Shown: in pieces, positions 24,401 through 31,711 of the stretch
How the letters are laid out: every line of letters starts with the position of its first letter
How positions within the stretch are numbered: position 1 is the stretch's first letter
Assembly: GCA_964568355.1 (NCBI GenBank)
Contig: CAZMRK010000611.1
Coordinates: forward strand, 1-31,711
Source: JAJPJX01 sp964568355
Lineage (GTDB): Bacteria; Acidobacteriota; Terriglobia; Bryobacterales; Bryobacteraceae
Length of the DNA stretch: 31,711 nt
Direction of reading: 5' to 3'
Made by a program: the position numbers and the translations under genes
Notes under the pieces: generated by a model
The model's database searches: none
What the model was told of the DNA's origin: nothing
What the model saw: only the letters and a program-made list of their open reading frames with translations

Positions 24401-24811
24401 GGCATCGACTACGGTGTGGACACGACCGGCACCGGTGTGGGCTCTCGCGCGGACCTGGTGGCGGGCCAGAACGGCAACCTGTCGGGAGATCAGCGCACCT
24501 GGCAGCGCTGGTTCAATACGGCGGCCTTCACCACGGCGCAATGGGGCGCGTTCGGCACCTCGCCGCGCACCGGGGCGATCCGCCTGCCGGGACTGGTGAA
24601 TGCCGATTTTGCCCTGCGGAAGCAATTCTCGTTGTGGGAACGGGCGCGGGTCGAAATGCGATCCGAATTCTTTAACCTGTTCAATCACTTTAACCCGACG
24701 CCCGGATCGGTGGACCGCAACGTTCAATCGCGCACGTTTGGCGCGGTGGGTGGCGGCGTGCAGGGGATTACGACGAGGGTGATTCAGTTGGGAGCGAAGC
24801 TTTACTTTTAG
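21476..24811 (+). CDS. TonB-dependent receptor with N-terminal carboxypeptidase-regulatory-like domain (Oar-like)
   Basis: 1111 residues, the large receptor class abundant in soil Acidobacteria. A signal peptide (about 1-26, ending VYGQ) leads to a CarboxypepD_reg-like beta domain (about 33-115; ILVGTVTDSSGAVVAGATVT and GNYSIPFLPAGEYRVT). A plug domain follows, with the family motif ELPLNGRNFVQLAQLIPG (148-165), then an outer-membrane beta barrel ending in terminal phenylalanine (QLGAKLYF). It transports a large substrate, probably oligosaccharide or peptide, with TonB energy; substrate unknown. The ATG at 21476 has a purine-rich AAAGG just upstream; a GTG at 21467 would add three residues. 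A long antisense open frame exists inside it but looks like a composition effect. Confidence 0.93.
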   Translation: MRLRREALSGLKMIPLFLAGIVQVYGQQTNAILVGTVTDSSGAVVAGATVTATNNQTGVQRDTRSDVTGNYSIPFLPAGEYRVTTSAAGFRRNEVLQLVLQVGQTARMDFQLEVGEVTQNVSVDAHAVALQTENAAVGTVIDSTKILELPLNGRNFVQLAQLIPGAQPGTPGSITVRRGRGSIGQTDSAFGSTGFSANGVRDTANRYFIDGVESMDGDAFTYAFSPSVDSLEEFKVETSSYSAESGAAPGGQINLVTKSGTNSLHGTLWEFNRNDGLTSTYDAIADKSLKSARLNRNQFGANVGGPVLIPKLYNGKNKTFFFFNWESGRQALGAVPGYALVPTGAQRSGDLSGLTDSKGSPLAVRDPFAGSSPFPNNQIPTSRLSPQAQAFLKFEPLPNTQVGVFNFINKPQSPVSTQDNYTARVDHNLSSKDMLMARYVFNDTLEKGTPYWGHDQRDNLARTQNVSSGYTRTFSPHVINQLRVGWNRMTETEIFGTTDDAAYDVAGQMGIPLVSRRPKDYGPPSIGVSGPDGGYSMYNLQRQIGPRDRVYSLWQVADTLSWQHGRHSLRFGFEVDRRNFGFDQARTPRGNFTFNGTYTGSALADFLLGYVKQADINPTPTVTDLNTTWQSYYANDEWKIKPSLTLTLGLRYDYFQRWTQGDDKIIDIYQNGFLVTGYTTPQNSPYGPSLLAPDRNNFGPRVGIAWRPEKLRDTVIRTGYGIYYQQMHPNANFSMVEGAQAYDSASVIGSGTSTPDVFFNDPFAKAQVGSTNLNATTSIDPNQRDAYIQQWNFAIQHEFRGRILLDVGYVGSKGTRLDTAFDEGALALNRPIQLVDPRTPGLPGIDARRPNQDYQRFVLGTKAIGNSNYHSLQVKVERRMASGLTFLTAYTWSKALSGPQDQGGLIGNGSFIGNPQDYYNLRNEHSLSGFDMTQRFVQTVVYDVPFFQGLRGAGKYLLDGWQLSTIIVAQSGFPAGIDYGVDTTGTGVGSRADLVAGQNGNLSGDQRTWQRWFNTAAFTTAQWGAFGTSPRTGAIRLPGLVNADFALRKQFSLWERARVEMRSEFFNLFNHFNPTPGSVDRNVQSRTFGAVGGGVQGITTRVIQLGAKLYF

Positions 24812-24894
24812 GGTCAGGCGGTGTCGACGAGAGCGTCGGCGCCGCGTGTTCCGGGCGGTTCGCGTCTCAATGCAGAAGAAGTGCCACCGCAGGT

Positions 24895-25267
24895 GTGTGG
24901 CGGAATGAGCGCGACGCACACCATAACACGGCGTGCGGCCTGATGGAGCGTTTTCTGGCGGGGGAGTGGGGCAGGGGACTACTGCTCGAATATGTCTTTC
25001 TGGAAGTGGCCACGGTGCTGCTGGTACGGCGCGATCTCGGGGTAGCGGCATGGGTTGGCAAGCTGCTACTCGACGCCGACGAACTCGATTTCGTACCGTG
25101 TTCTGACCTCTTCTCAGACGCGTTTTGAGATGTTTGCGCACCAGGGGAGTACACGTCTGGGTTTTGCAGATGCAGCGATCGCGCATGTCGCCCGGGAGCG
25201 CGCTGACGGTTTGGTACTCACGTTCGACGAGGAATTCGGCAAGCTTCCCGGAATCCGGGTGCCTTAG
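24895..25267 (+). pseudogene. Decayed VapC-like PIN-domain toxin gene (frameshift and lost N-terminus)
   Basis: Two reading frames together give a PIN-domain sequence. The first (to 25128) reads RDAHHNTACGLMERFLAGEW, then YVFLEVATVLLVRRDLG and ELDFVPCSDLFSDAF. The second continues FEMFAHQGSTRLGFADAAIAHVARERADGLVLTFDEEFGKLPGI to the stop at 25267. Removing one T from the T-run at 25123-25126 joins them in frame, and the acidic residues of FADAAIA and TFDEEFG are in PIN positions. The N-terminal strand with the first catalytic aspartate cannot be found upstream of about 24910. No antitoxin is recognisable. Such toxins cut tRNA or rRNA; this copy is very probably dead, unless the T is a sequencing error. 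Confidence 0.75.
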
Positions 25268-25349
25268 GGGAGTAAGGGTTGTAGACCAAATGCTGGTTGG
25301 GCGTTACCAAGCTTGCTGTGCTGCCGATCCAGTTCGGACTGCCATTGGC

Positions 25350-26258
25350 TCATATCTTCCGCTTCCCAGAACCGGCAGGAAAAACGCTGCTGCCAAAGCC
25401 CGGTGCGGCGGAAAGCAAACGAAGCCCCTCCAAAAACTGCTGCGAGTGCCCGGCGCGGGCATTCTGCACCAGGGCGGCGCGGGTGGATCGCAGGGTGTTT
25501 TCGAGCGATTCCTTGGGGAGATTGCGGATGATTGGGGAGATCATCCATCCGAGGCCGGTGGGGATGTCGCGGGTCAGTGAGATGGCTTCGCATTCCACGT
25601 AGACGCCGCCGTCCTTTTCCTGAAAACGCCAGTAGGAATTCAGCCGCCAGAGAAAGCCGTGGTCCTGGCCCACCGGTAACTCCTTTTCCCCGGGCTTGCC
25701 GGGATTCTCCACCTCGGCGATGCGGGTACTGTAGGAGCGGCTATAGCAGCGTGTCGGGTCGAGGGAGAAATAGGTCACATCATGCTCGGTGTTGAGCACC
25801 ACGGTAATCACTTTCTTCTTCAACAGGCGCAGATAGATGTGGAAATCCGAGCCGCGGTGCGAGAGCAGGCGGGAGTCCAGGACATCGGGTTTATAGACTT
25901 CCTTGTTGCGGTCGTAATCCTGAACCAGGGCGAGAACCTGGGCGAGGCTGGCGCCGGGGAGGAAGACGGCTCCCAGCCAATCGTGGATCAGTCCATCGGG
26001 AACCGCCTGCGCATCCTTGCCGGTACGCGATTCGGTAACGACGGCTCCGGCCCGCATCTGCTGAACGCGGCCGGGCTGCGCGGTCGACCAAAGGAAGGAG
26101 CTTGCGGGACCGCGCACCTCGCGCTCCATGGCAGCTTCGCGGTCGTGGACATAACGCTCGAACGCCTGCAGAGTGGGCTGCCGCAATTCGGCGGACCACG
26201 AGGGCGAAGCCAGGACTGAAGACGCCACCGCGAACAGGAAGAACCCGTGCATTCGCAT
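25350..26258 (-). CDS. Exported SRPBCC/START-like protein of unknown function
   Basis: 302 residues. The ATG at 26258 gives a signal peptide (hydrophobic FFLFAVASSVLASPSWSA) with predicted cleavage after WSA. The mature part has the alternating strands of a helix-grip ligand-binding fold (LIHDWLGAVFLPGASLAQVLALVQDYDRN, LKKKVITVVLNTEHDVTYFSL, KDGGVYVECEAISLTRDIPTG). It ends PIIRNLPKESLENTLRSTRAALVQNA, as in SRPBCC-superfamily proteins. The open frame extends to 26567 but only into the divergent glycosyltransferase gene, so the earlier part is rejected. It may bind a lipid or hydrophobic ligand in the periplasm; nothing specific can be said. The start region is shared with the divergent gene at 26323 (64 bases apart). 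Confidence 0.75.
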   Translation of the reverse strand: MRMHGFFLFAVASSVLASPSWSAELRQPTLQAFERYVHDREAAMEREVRGPASSFLWSTAQPGRVQQMRAGAVVTESRTGKDAQAVPDGLIHDWLGAVFLPGASLAQVLALVQDYDRNKEVYKPDVLDSRLLSHRGSDFHIYLRLLKKKVITVVLNTEHDVTYFSLDPTRCYSRSYSTRIAEVENPGKPGEKELPVGQDHGFLWRLNSYWRFQEKDGGVYVECEAISLTRDIPTGLGWMISPIIRNLPKESLENTLRSTRAALVQNARAGHSQQFLEGLRLLSAAPGFGSSVFPAGSGKRKI

Positions 26259-26322
26259 ACTGACACTGTATCCGACGAAGAAGCCCTGCCAATCCGGTAC
26301 AGGTACAATGAGGGTTTTCTGC

Positions 26323-27737
26323 ATGCGGGTTTCCAAAGTTTCCATTCTGGTACCGCTCTTCAATGAAGAGGAGTTCATTGCACCGCTGCTGGACCGGGTG
26401 CTCACAGCGCCGATCGGAGACGGCCTGGAGCGCGAGATCGTGGTGGTGGACGATGGCTCCACCGACGGCTCGGCCGAGATTGTCGAAGCCATCGCCGTCA
26501 GCCATCCGGACACAATCCGGTTGATCCGCCACGGACGGAACCGGGGCAAGGGAGCGGCGGTTCGCACGGCGATTGCGCAGGCAAGAGGCGAAATCTCATC
26601 GTTCAGGACGCCGACCTGGAATACGATCCGCGCGAATACCCCAAGGTGCTGGGGCCGCTGATCGAGGGCAAGGCCGACGTGGTGTATGGCTCACGCTTCA
26701 TGATCTCCGGCGAGCGGCGGGTCCTGTATTTCTGGCATTCGATCGCAAACCAGATGTTGACCGCGTTCTGCAACCTGGTGGCGGATCTGAATCTGACGGA
26801 CATGGAGACCTGCTATAAGGCCTTCCGGACCTCGCTGGTGCAAAGCATCCCGCTACGCAGCAATCGCTTCGGCATTGAGCCGGAATTGACCATCAAGCTG
26901 GCGCGCCGCGAAGTGCGCATTTACGAGACGCCTATCAGCTATCACGGCCGGACCTACCTGGGAGGCAAGAAAATCGGCCTCAAGGACGCGGTCCAGGCGA
27001 TTGCGGTGATTCTGCGCTACGCCTTCACCAAAGACATCTATGTGAACTCCGGGCCGGAGATTCTGGAAGCGCTTTCCGACGCGCGGAGGTTCAACGACTG
27101 GATGGCGGACACGATCCGGCCTTACGTGGGCAAGCGCGTGCTGGAGATCGGCGCGGGGATCGGCAACCTGACGCGGGCGCTGGTTCCGCGGCGGCAATGC
27201 TACGTGGCGGCGGATATCGACAGCGAGCACATCGCCCGGCTGCAAACCCGCTTTCAACACCGGCCCAACCTGCGCGTCTGCTATTGCGATCTGAGCGATC
27301 CGCGGGACTTCGAAGGATTCCAGGGGCAGATGGATTCGATTGTGTGCCTGAACGTGCTGGAGCACGTAAAGGACGATATGCAGAGCCTGCGCAACATGCA
27401 TGCGGCGCTGGTGCCGGGAGGACGGGCGATCGTACTGGTGCCGCACGGGCAGGAGATCTTCGGCACGCTCGACGAAGTGCTGGGCCACTACCGGCGCTAC
27501 TCGCACCAGGAACTGCGCGACAAGATGGAGCAGGTGGGATTCCGGGTGGAGCGCATCCTGGAGTTCAATCGCATTTCGAGGCCCGGCTGGTATGTGACCG
27601 GACGCATTCTGAAAAAGACCAGCCTGAGCCCGCTGCAACTGAAGGTCTTCGACCGCCTGGTGTGGCTGTGGCGCCGGATTGATGCCCACCTGCCCTGGCC
27701 CCCGACTTCGATCATCGCGATTGCCGTGAAACAGTAG
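26323..27737 (+). pseudogene. Glycosyltransferase family 2 / class I methyltransferase fusion, broken by a single frameshift
   Basis: The first frame reads SKVSILVPLFNEEEF, VVVDDGSTDGSAEIV and GRNRGKGAAVRTAIAQARGEI, a GT2 (polyprenyl-phosphate-sugar synthase type) N-terminus. At 26593-26595 it fails and the +2 frame continues LIVQDADLEYDPREYP, with DxD motif DAD, and runs to 27737. One missing base around 26594 would restore GEILIVQDADLEYDP and a product of about 471 residues. The second half is a SAM-dependent methyltransferase (VLEIGAGIGNLTRAL, then LNVLEHVKDD and VLVPHGQEIFG). The ATG at 26323 has GAGGG eight bases upstream. This is a known fused enzyme type for surface-glycan assembly. 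Either the gene is dead, or the deletion is a sequencing error; the rest is undamaged, which favours the latter or a recent mutation. Confidence 0.85.
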
Positions 27738-27743
27738 GGCGCT

Positions 27744-28994
27744 TCACGCGGATCCGTAGCGGCCGAATTCGTAGGCCGCATCGAGCATCGCCACGATGTT
27801 TTCGGGCGGGACATCGGCCATCACGTTGTGGATCTGGTTCCAGACGAAGCCGCCTCCGGGCATGAAGATGTCCATGCGCCGGCGAACGTCTTCGCGGACC
27901 TGTTGGGGAGTGCCGGTAGCAAGCACCTTTTGCGTGTCGCAGCCTCCGCCCCAGAAGGTAAGGTCGCGGCCGAACTCGCGTTTCAAGCGCTCGGGCTCCA
28001 TATGCCGGGCGCTGGTCTGCACCGGGTTGAGGATCTCGACGCCGGCTTCGATCAGGTCGGGAATCAATTGGTAGACGCCGCCGCAACAGTGCAGAAAAAT
28101 GTGCGCGTCGCCGTGTTCACGGGCGTAGCGATAGATGCGCTGGTGGCGCGGCAGAAACAGCTCGCGATAGCACTGGCGCGAAAGCTGGGGACCGCTCTGC
28201 ATGCCCAGATCGTCGCCCACCACCAGGATCTGCACCGAGCCGCGGATTTTGGGCAGCAGCCGGCGCAGATTTTCGATGTGCAGCTCGGCCAGGCGGTCCA
28301 GGAAGATGCCGAGTTTGCGCTTTTCCCCGGCTACGTAGGCGTACAGATTCTCCATGCCGAAGAGAAACTGGCACCACTCGAAGAGATTGCAGCCGATCGA
28401 AAGGGCGATGGCGTAGCTGGTGGTTTGGGCGAAATGGCGGGCGACGCGGGCGATCTCTTCCAGGCGCTCGTCGGTGAGAGGCTGATCGAAGGGCGGGGAG
28501 GGAAGCGCCGCCCAGGTGACTTTTTGCATGTGGCCGGCCAGCGGCTCGAACGAGTCGAGGCCATCGGGGCCGGAAAGCGGCCAGTAGCACTGGTCGATGT
28601 ACAGCGAGTTGCGCGGCATCCGGCCGATGGCTGTACCGCCGGCATCGCGCACCACCAGGCTGCCCTCTTCGCAATCCGGTTGGAACCAGGCCGGTGCGAC
28701 TGCCGGAGAGCCGTCGGGCAGGGTCCAGGGGCGGCCCTGGCCCGCGGGCCAGAAGGCTCGGCCGAGATCGACGGCGTCCACGTGGAAACGGTCGAGATAC
28801 CAGGGATCGGGCTGGGCAAGCTGCTGGATGAGGTCGTAGAGGATGGTGGGGCCGTCCGTCACGCCGAGGTAGTTCTTCAAACGGTTGTAGGCGATCGCCA
28901 TGATGCCGGTGGAGCGCATGGAGCCGTGGTCGATGGGCACACGATCCGGTTCTTTGTGGGCGATGGCAGCCAGGACCCGTTCCCTGGAGGTCAT
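27744..28994 (-). CDS. Uroporphyrinogen decarboxylase (URO-D) superfamily protein, probable zinc methyltransferase type
   Basis: 416 residues, larger than true HemE (about 350). It starts MTSRERVLAAIAHKEPDRVPID, the common UroD-family opening. It has LHCCGGVYQLIPDLIEAGVEILNPVQ (301-326) and WGGGCDTQ (348-355). H302, C303/C304 and C352 could form the H-x-C...C zinc site of corrinoid-methyl transferases of the MtaA/CmuA group, rather than the substrate site of HemE. No corrinoid protein is encoded nearby. The TGA stop lies six bases from the convergent fusion gene. The ATG at 28994 was chosen because it aligns with family starts; a GTG at 29003 is nine bases earlier. It is divergent from the dehydrogenase operon across 76 bases. 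Reaction unknown; family secure. Confidence 0.88.
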   Translation of the reverse strand: MTSRERVLAAIAHKEPDRVPIDHGSMRSTGIMAIAYNRLKNYLGVTDGPTILYDLIQQLAQPDPWYLDRFHVDAVDLGRAFWPAGQGRPWTLPDGSPAVAPAWFQPDCEEGSLVVRDAGGTAIGRMPRNSLYIDQCYWPLSGPDGLDSFEPLAGHMQKVTWAALPSPPFDQPLTDERLEEIARVARHFAQTTSYAIALSIGCNLFEWCQFLFGMENLYAYVAGEKRKLGIFLDRLAELHIENLRRLLPKIRGSVQILVVGDDLGMQSGPQLSRQCYRELFLPRHQRIYRYAREHGDAHIFLHCCGGVYQLIPDLIEAGVEILNPVQTSARHMEPERLKREFGRDLTFWGGGCDTQKVLATGTPQQVREDVRRRMDIFMPGGGFVWNQIHNVMADVPPENIVAMLDAAYEFGRYGSA

Positions 28995-29070
28995 TCTGCA
29001 CACATAGTAACAGGTCTCGATATCTGTTTCACTGGCTGCGATATGCTATCGGAACAGGAGCATTCGAGGG

Positions 29071-29658
29071 ATGAAACGCCGTCATGCCATTCAATCGCTG
29101 ATCGGGATACCCGCAGCCGCGGCCTTGCCGTTGGGAGCCGCGCCGGATACGCCTGCGCAGCGGCCCGCCGCGGAGACACCTAAAACGCCGGTAACGGTTG
29201 CCGACGCGGTGGGGAACGGGATGCCTCGCTTCTTCACGGCCGAAGAGTTCGGCGCGCTGGAAAGGCTGGGGGAAATCCTGCTGCCTCCGTATGCGGGCAG
29301 GCCGGGAGCGCGGGAAGCCGAAGCGGCTGCATTTCTGGACTTTCTGCTGGCGAACTCGCCCGCGGACCGCGTCGAGTTGTATCGCCAGGGGCTGGCGAAG
29401 CTGAACAGCGAGGCGCGCCGGCGATACCAGAAGTCATTTGCCGAATTGACCGCGGAGCAGGCCGCGCCCATTCTGGCGCCGCTGGAAAAGCCGTGGAGCT
29501 ACCATCCGCCGGAGGATCCGCTGGCGCGTTTTCTCGTTGCGGTGAAGGACGACGTTTTCCTGGCGACGACGAATTCCCGCGAGTGGGCGGCGGTGATGGC
29601 GCGGCGGTCGCGCAGAGCCGGCGGGTTGGGCACGTATTGGTATTCGGTCGAAGACTAA
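29071..29658 (+). CDS. Gluconate 2-dehydrogenase subunit 3 family protein (small subunit)
   Basis: 195 residues. The N-terminus MKRRHAIQSLIGIPAAAALPLG is a twin-arginine (Tat)-like signal peptide. The mature region FFTAEEFGALERLGEILLPPYAGRPGAREAEAAAFLDFLL is typical of gluconate dehydrogenase subunit 3. In the characterised multi-subunit dehydrogenases, this small subunit helps carry the folded FAD protein across the membrane through Tat. The next gene encodes such a flavoprotein without its own signal peptide, supporting that model. AGGAG sits ten bases before the ATG. The stop is one base from the next start, and the three genes 29071-31704 form a compact operon. It lies divergent from the UroD-family gene. 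The oxidised substrate is unknown. Confidence 0.9.
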   Translation: MKRRHAIQSLIGIPAAAALPLGAAPDTPAQRPAAETPKTPVTVADAVGNGMPRFFTAEEFGALERLGEILLPPYAGRPGAREAEAAAFLDFLLANSPADRVELYRQGLAKLNSEARRRYQKSFAELTAEQAAPILAPLEKPWSYHPPEDPLARFLVAVKDDVFLATTNSREWAAVMARRSRRAGGLGTYWYSVED

Positions 29659-29659
29659 G

Positions 29660-31222
29660 ATGAAAAGCGATCACGAGATTCTGATTATCGGCTCCGGCGC
29701 ATCGGGCGGCATGGTGGCCCACGAACTGACCAAAAAGGGTATCAAGTGCCTGATGCTCGATGCCGGCCCCGCCGTGGATTTCGAGCGGCACCGTACCTTG
29801 AAGCACGTCTATGACCTGCCGTATCGCGGCTTTGGACGGCCGGGGCGCTTCCCGCATGTGACCCAGGCGAACGAGTTCAATGCCAACGTGTGGGCGGACG
29901 AAAAACAGAATCCTTACACCTACGATCCGAAGGATCCGTATTATTGGGTGCGTGTGCGGATGGTGGGCGGAAAGACGCTCTTCTGGGGGCGGGCTTCCTG
30001 GCGGCTGAGCGACTACGAGTTCCGCGGAAAAGACCACGACGGGTTTGGCGACAACTGGCCCGTTCGCTATCAGGACCTGGCGCCTTACTACGACCGTGTG
30101 GAGCCGATGTTTCGGGTTTCGGGCCGCAAAGAGGGGCTGCCGCAACTGCCGGACGGCGTGTTTCTGGAGGACAACTCCAGCGACAGCCAGGCGGTGCAAC
30201 GCTTTCTGGCCTCCGCCAAGCGGATGAGCGTTCCGACAACCAAGCAGCGCCGGGCGACCGGCGAACTGGCGAGCTCGGTGAATTTGCTGCTGCCCGAGGC
30301 GCTCGCGACCGGAAACCTGACCATCGTGTCGAATGCCATCGCGCGCGAAATCACCACTGACAAAAAGACCGGCCTGGTCAATGGCGTGCACTTTGTAGAC
30401 CGCCGGTCGAAGCAGGACTATTGGGTGGGCGCGCGCGTGGTGGTGGTGGGAGCATCCAGCCTGGAGAGCACGCGGCTGCTGCTGAATTCCGGTCTGGCCA
30501 ACGGCAGTGGTGTGCTGGGTCACTATCTTTTCGACCAGATCTACGTCAAAAACATCATCACGTGCATCGTGCCCGAGGCGCGCGGCGGCCGGCCGGCGCG
30601 CGGCCTGACCGGGGGCGGAGGCTACGTGGTGCGCTTTCGCAACCTGGAGACGCGCGAGAAGAAGTTCTTGCGCGGCTATTCCTATGACTTCGGCAGCGGG
30701 GGCACGCCGCACCCGCGATACTTCCCGCTCTACGGGGAGGCGTTGCAAAAGCAGTTGGCCGATACGGCCGGAGCCGCGTTCGGTATGACGGCGATGGGCG
30801 AGGTGCTGCCCCGTTTCGAGAACTACGCGCGGATTAACAAAGATGTGACCGATGCCTGGGGTATCCCGGTACTGCACATTCAGCATCGATACACGGATAA
30901 CGAATACGAGATGGCCAAGGACGCGATGCATGTCGCCGAGGAGCTTTGCCGCGGCGCAGGCTTCGAGGTGCTGGCCAAACATGCGCAGATGGTGCCCCCG
31001 GGTGAGAGTATCCATGAACTCGGCGGCTGCCGCATGGGCGAGAATCCGAAGACCTCGGTACTCAACCGGTTCAACCAGACCCACGAGATCCGGAACCTGT
31101 TCGTCGTGGATGGCAGTTCGTTTGTCTCCGGCGGATGCCAGAATCCCACGCTGACGATTCTGGCGCTGAGCATGCGCGCATCCGAATATATGGCGGAGCA
31201 GATGAGGACGCGAGCCATCTGA
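29660..31222 (+). CDS. GMC-family FAD-dependent dehydrogenase (large subunit)
   Basis: 520 residues. The FAD-binding GSGASGG (11-17) is followed by LMLDAG. The GMC catalytic region is HELGGCRMG (452-460; H452 as base) with the second conserved site NPTLTI (N495). FVVDGSSFVSGG completes the FAD-binding end. The family includes gluconate, sorbitol and 2-keto-gluconate dehydrogenases, which oxidise sugars or sugar acids and pass electrons to a cytochrome. No signal peptide is seen, so export with subunit 3 by Tat is the likely route. The ATG is one base after the preceding stop; the TGA shares a base with the cytochrome gene start (TGATG). The substrate cannot be told from sequence. Confidence 0.93.
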   Translation: MKSDHEILIIGSGASGGMVAHELTKKGIKCLMLDAGPAVDFERHRTLKHVYDLPYRGFGRPGRFPHVTQANEFNANVWADEKQNPYTYDPKDPYYWVRVRMVGGKTLFWGRASWRLSDYEFRGKDHDGFGDNWPVRYQDLAPYYDRVEPMFRVSGRKEGLPQLPDGVFLEDNSSDSQAVQRFLASAKRMSVPTTKQRRATGELASSVNLLLPEALATGNLTIVSNAIAREITTDKKTGLVNGVHFVDRRSKQDYWVGARVVVVGASSLESTRLLLNSGLANGSGVLGHYLFDQIYVKNIITCIVPEARGGRPARGLTGGGGYVVRFRNLETREKKFLRGYSYDFGSGGTPHPRYFPLYGEALQKQLADTAGAAFGMTAMGEVLPRFENYARINKDVTDAWGIPVLHIQHRYTDNEYEMAKDAMHVAEELCRGAGFEVLAKHAQMVPPGESIHELGGCRMGENPKTSVLNRFNQTHEIRNLFVVDGSSFVSGGCQNPTLTILALSMRASEYMAEQMRTRAI

Positions 31223-31704
31223 TGCACCGGTTCCTGGCGGTGGCGCTGGTGGGGTTCGCGGCGCTGGCTCAAACCAAGACCGAGGCCCCGGAGCAGCCGA
31301 TTCCCTATAGCCACAAGCAGCATCTTGCGCTCGGCTTGCAGTGCAAGAACTGCCACGAAATGCCGGATCCGGGCGAGATCATGGGCATTCCGGCGGCGTC
31401 CAAATGCATGACCTGTCATCAGGCCGTAAAGAAGGACAGTCCGGCGATTCAGAAACTGGCTGCGTTCGCCAGGGAGAATCGTGAGATTCCCTGGGTGCGC
31501 GTGTACCAGATCCCCAGCTATGTCGTGTTCAGCCACAAAGAACACCTGGATACGGGCGCGAAGTGCGAGACCTGCCATGGACCAGTGGCCCAGCGGGATC
31601 GCATCGCCAGGGAAACGGACATCTCCATGGGCGGATGCATGAACTGCCACCGGGCCAACAAAGCCAGCCTCGATTGCACCTATTGCCACGATCAGCGCAA
31701 CTGA
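31222..31704 (+). CDS. Five-haem c-type cytochrome (cytochrome c3/c7-like), electron acceptor of the dehydrogenase
   Basis: 160 residues with a signal peptide (MHRFLAVALVGFAALAQ). Five CxxCH haem motifs are visible at 41-45, 62-66, 115-119, 139-143 and 152-156. Several upstream histidines (SHKQH near 30-34, SHKEH near 104-108) could be distal axial ligands, as in c7/c3-type cytochromes. It should be periplasmic. The start ATG overlaps the dehydrogenase stop by one base, strongly linking the two. Known gluconate-type dehydrogenases use a larger three-haem subunit; a small five-haem c3-like partner is a variation. The gene ends seven bases from the window edge. Confidence 0.9.
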   Translation: MHRFLAVALVGFAALAQTKTEAPEQPIPYSHKQHLALGLQCKNCHEMPDPGEIMGIPAASKCMTCHQAVKKDSPAIQKLAAFARENREIPWVRVYQIPSYVVFSHKEHLDTGAKCETCHGPVAQRDRIARETDISMGGCMNCHRANKASLDCTYCHDQRN

Positions 31705-31711
31705 CTGCGCT

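Noticed and set aside
22544..25186. 880-codon open frame antisense to the TonB-dependent receptor
   Set aside because: The plus strand has clear receptor domains; the antisense frame has no family motif and is explained by high GC and codon bias. The same applies to long antisense frames at 29234-31084, 4258-5853 and 27828-29183.

Overview
The window looks like a high-GC chromosomal segment of an Acidobacteriota bacterium, most likely of the Bryobacter/Solibacter type. This is inferred from gene content, not from a marker gene. The evidence is an Oar-like TonB-dependent receptor with an N-terminal carboxypeptidase-regulatory-like domain and the typical LPLNGRNF plug motif. It also includes a GMC dehydrogenase / gluconate-dehydrogenase-subunit-3 / multihaem cytochrome cassette, a UroD-family protein, and many secreted or lipoprotein genes. 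No rRNA, tRNA, CRISPR array, complete insertion sequence or prophage was seen.

Layout. (1) 1-6621, minus strand: a beta-propeller/phosphoesterase protein, a lipoprotein, a cytoplasmic NarX-type histidine kinase, its NarL-type response regulator, and a truncated L,D-transpeptidase. A 20-bp perfect palindrome with the exact CRP consensus TGTGA-N6-TCACA lies before the transpeptidase. (2) 6622-8608: a long intergenic region, a Crp/Fnr-family regulator and an SDR oxidoreductase (plus strand). Two copies of the inverted repeat TTCTGT-N7-ACAGAA bracket the regulator gene. (3) 15885-8605, minus strand: eight tightly packed genes, namely a glycosyltransferase, two methyltransferases, truB, a PP2C phosphatase, and three exported proteins of unknown role. 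Several junctions are ATGA or one-base junctions. (4) 16004-20283: core genes rodZ, pgsA, hflX, hfq, an unknown 100-residue protein and a DksA/TraR zinc-finger protein. (5) 20487-24811: an MBL-fold hydrolase and a large TonB-dependent receptor with a good promoter. (6) 24895-27737: a decayed VapC/PIN toxin gene, a secreted SRPBCC-like protein, and a glycosyltransferase-methyltransferase fusion broken by one frameshift. (7) 27744-31704: a UroD-family protein, divergent from an operon for a flavin dehydrogenase, its Tat-type small subunit and a five-haem cytochrome c.

How it may work together. Regions 1-3 look like envelope biology: peptidoglycan cross-linking, two-component signalling, glycan assembly and exported proteins. 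The Crp/Fnr protein is a plausible local regulator because candidate operators lie before its own gene, before the SDR gene and before the transpeptidase gene. The end of the window encodes a periplasmic oxidation module feeding electrons into a c-type cytochrome. The most notable observations are the paired TTCTGT-N7-ACAGAA sites, the CRP-type palindrome, the uncharacterised three-gene export cluster, and the frameshifted fusion gene.
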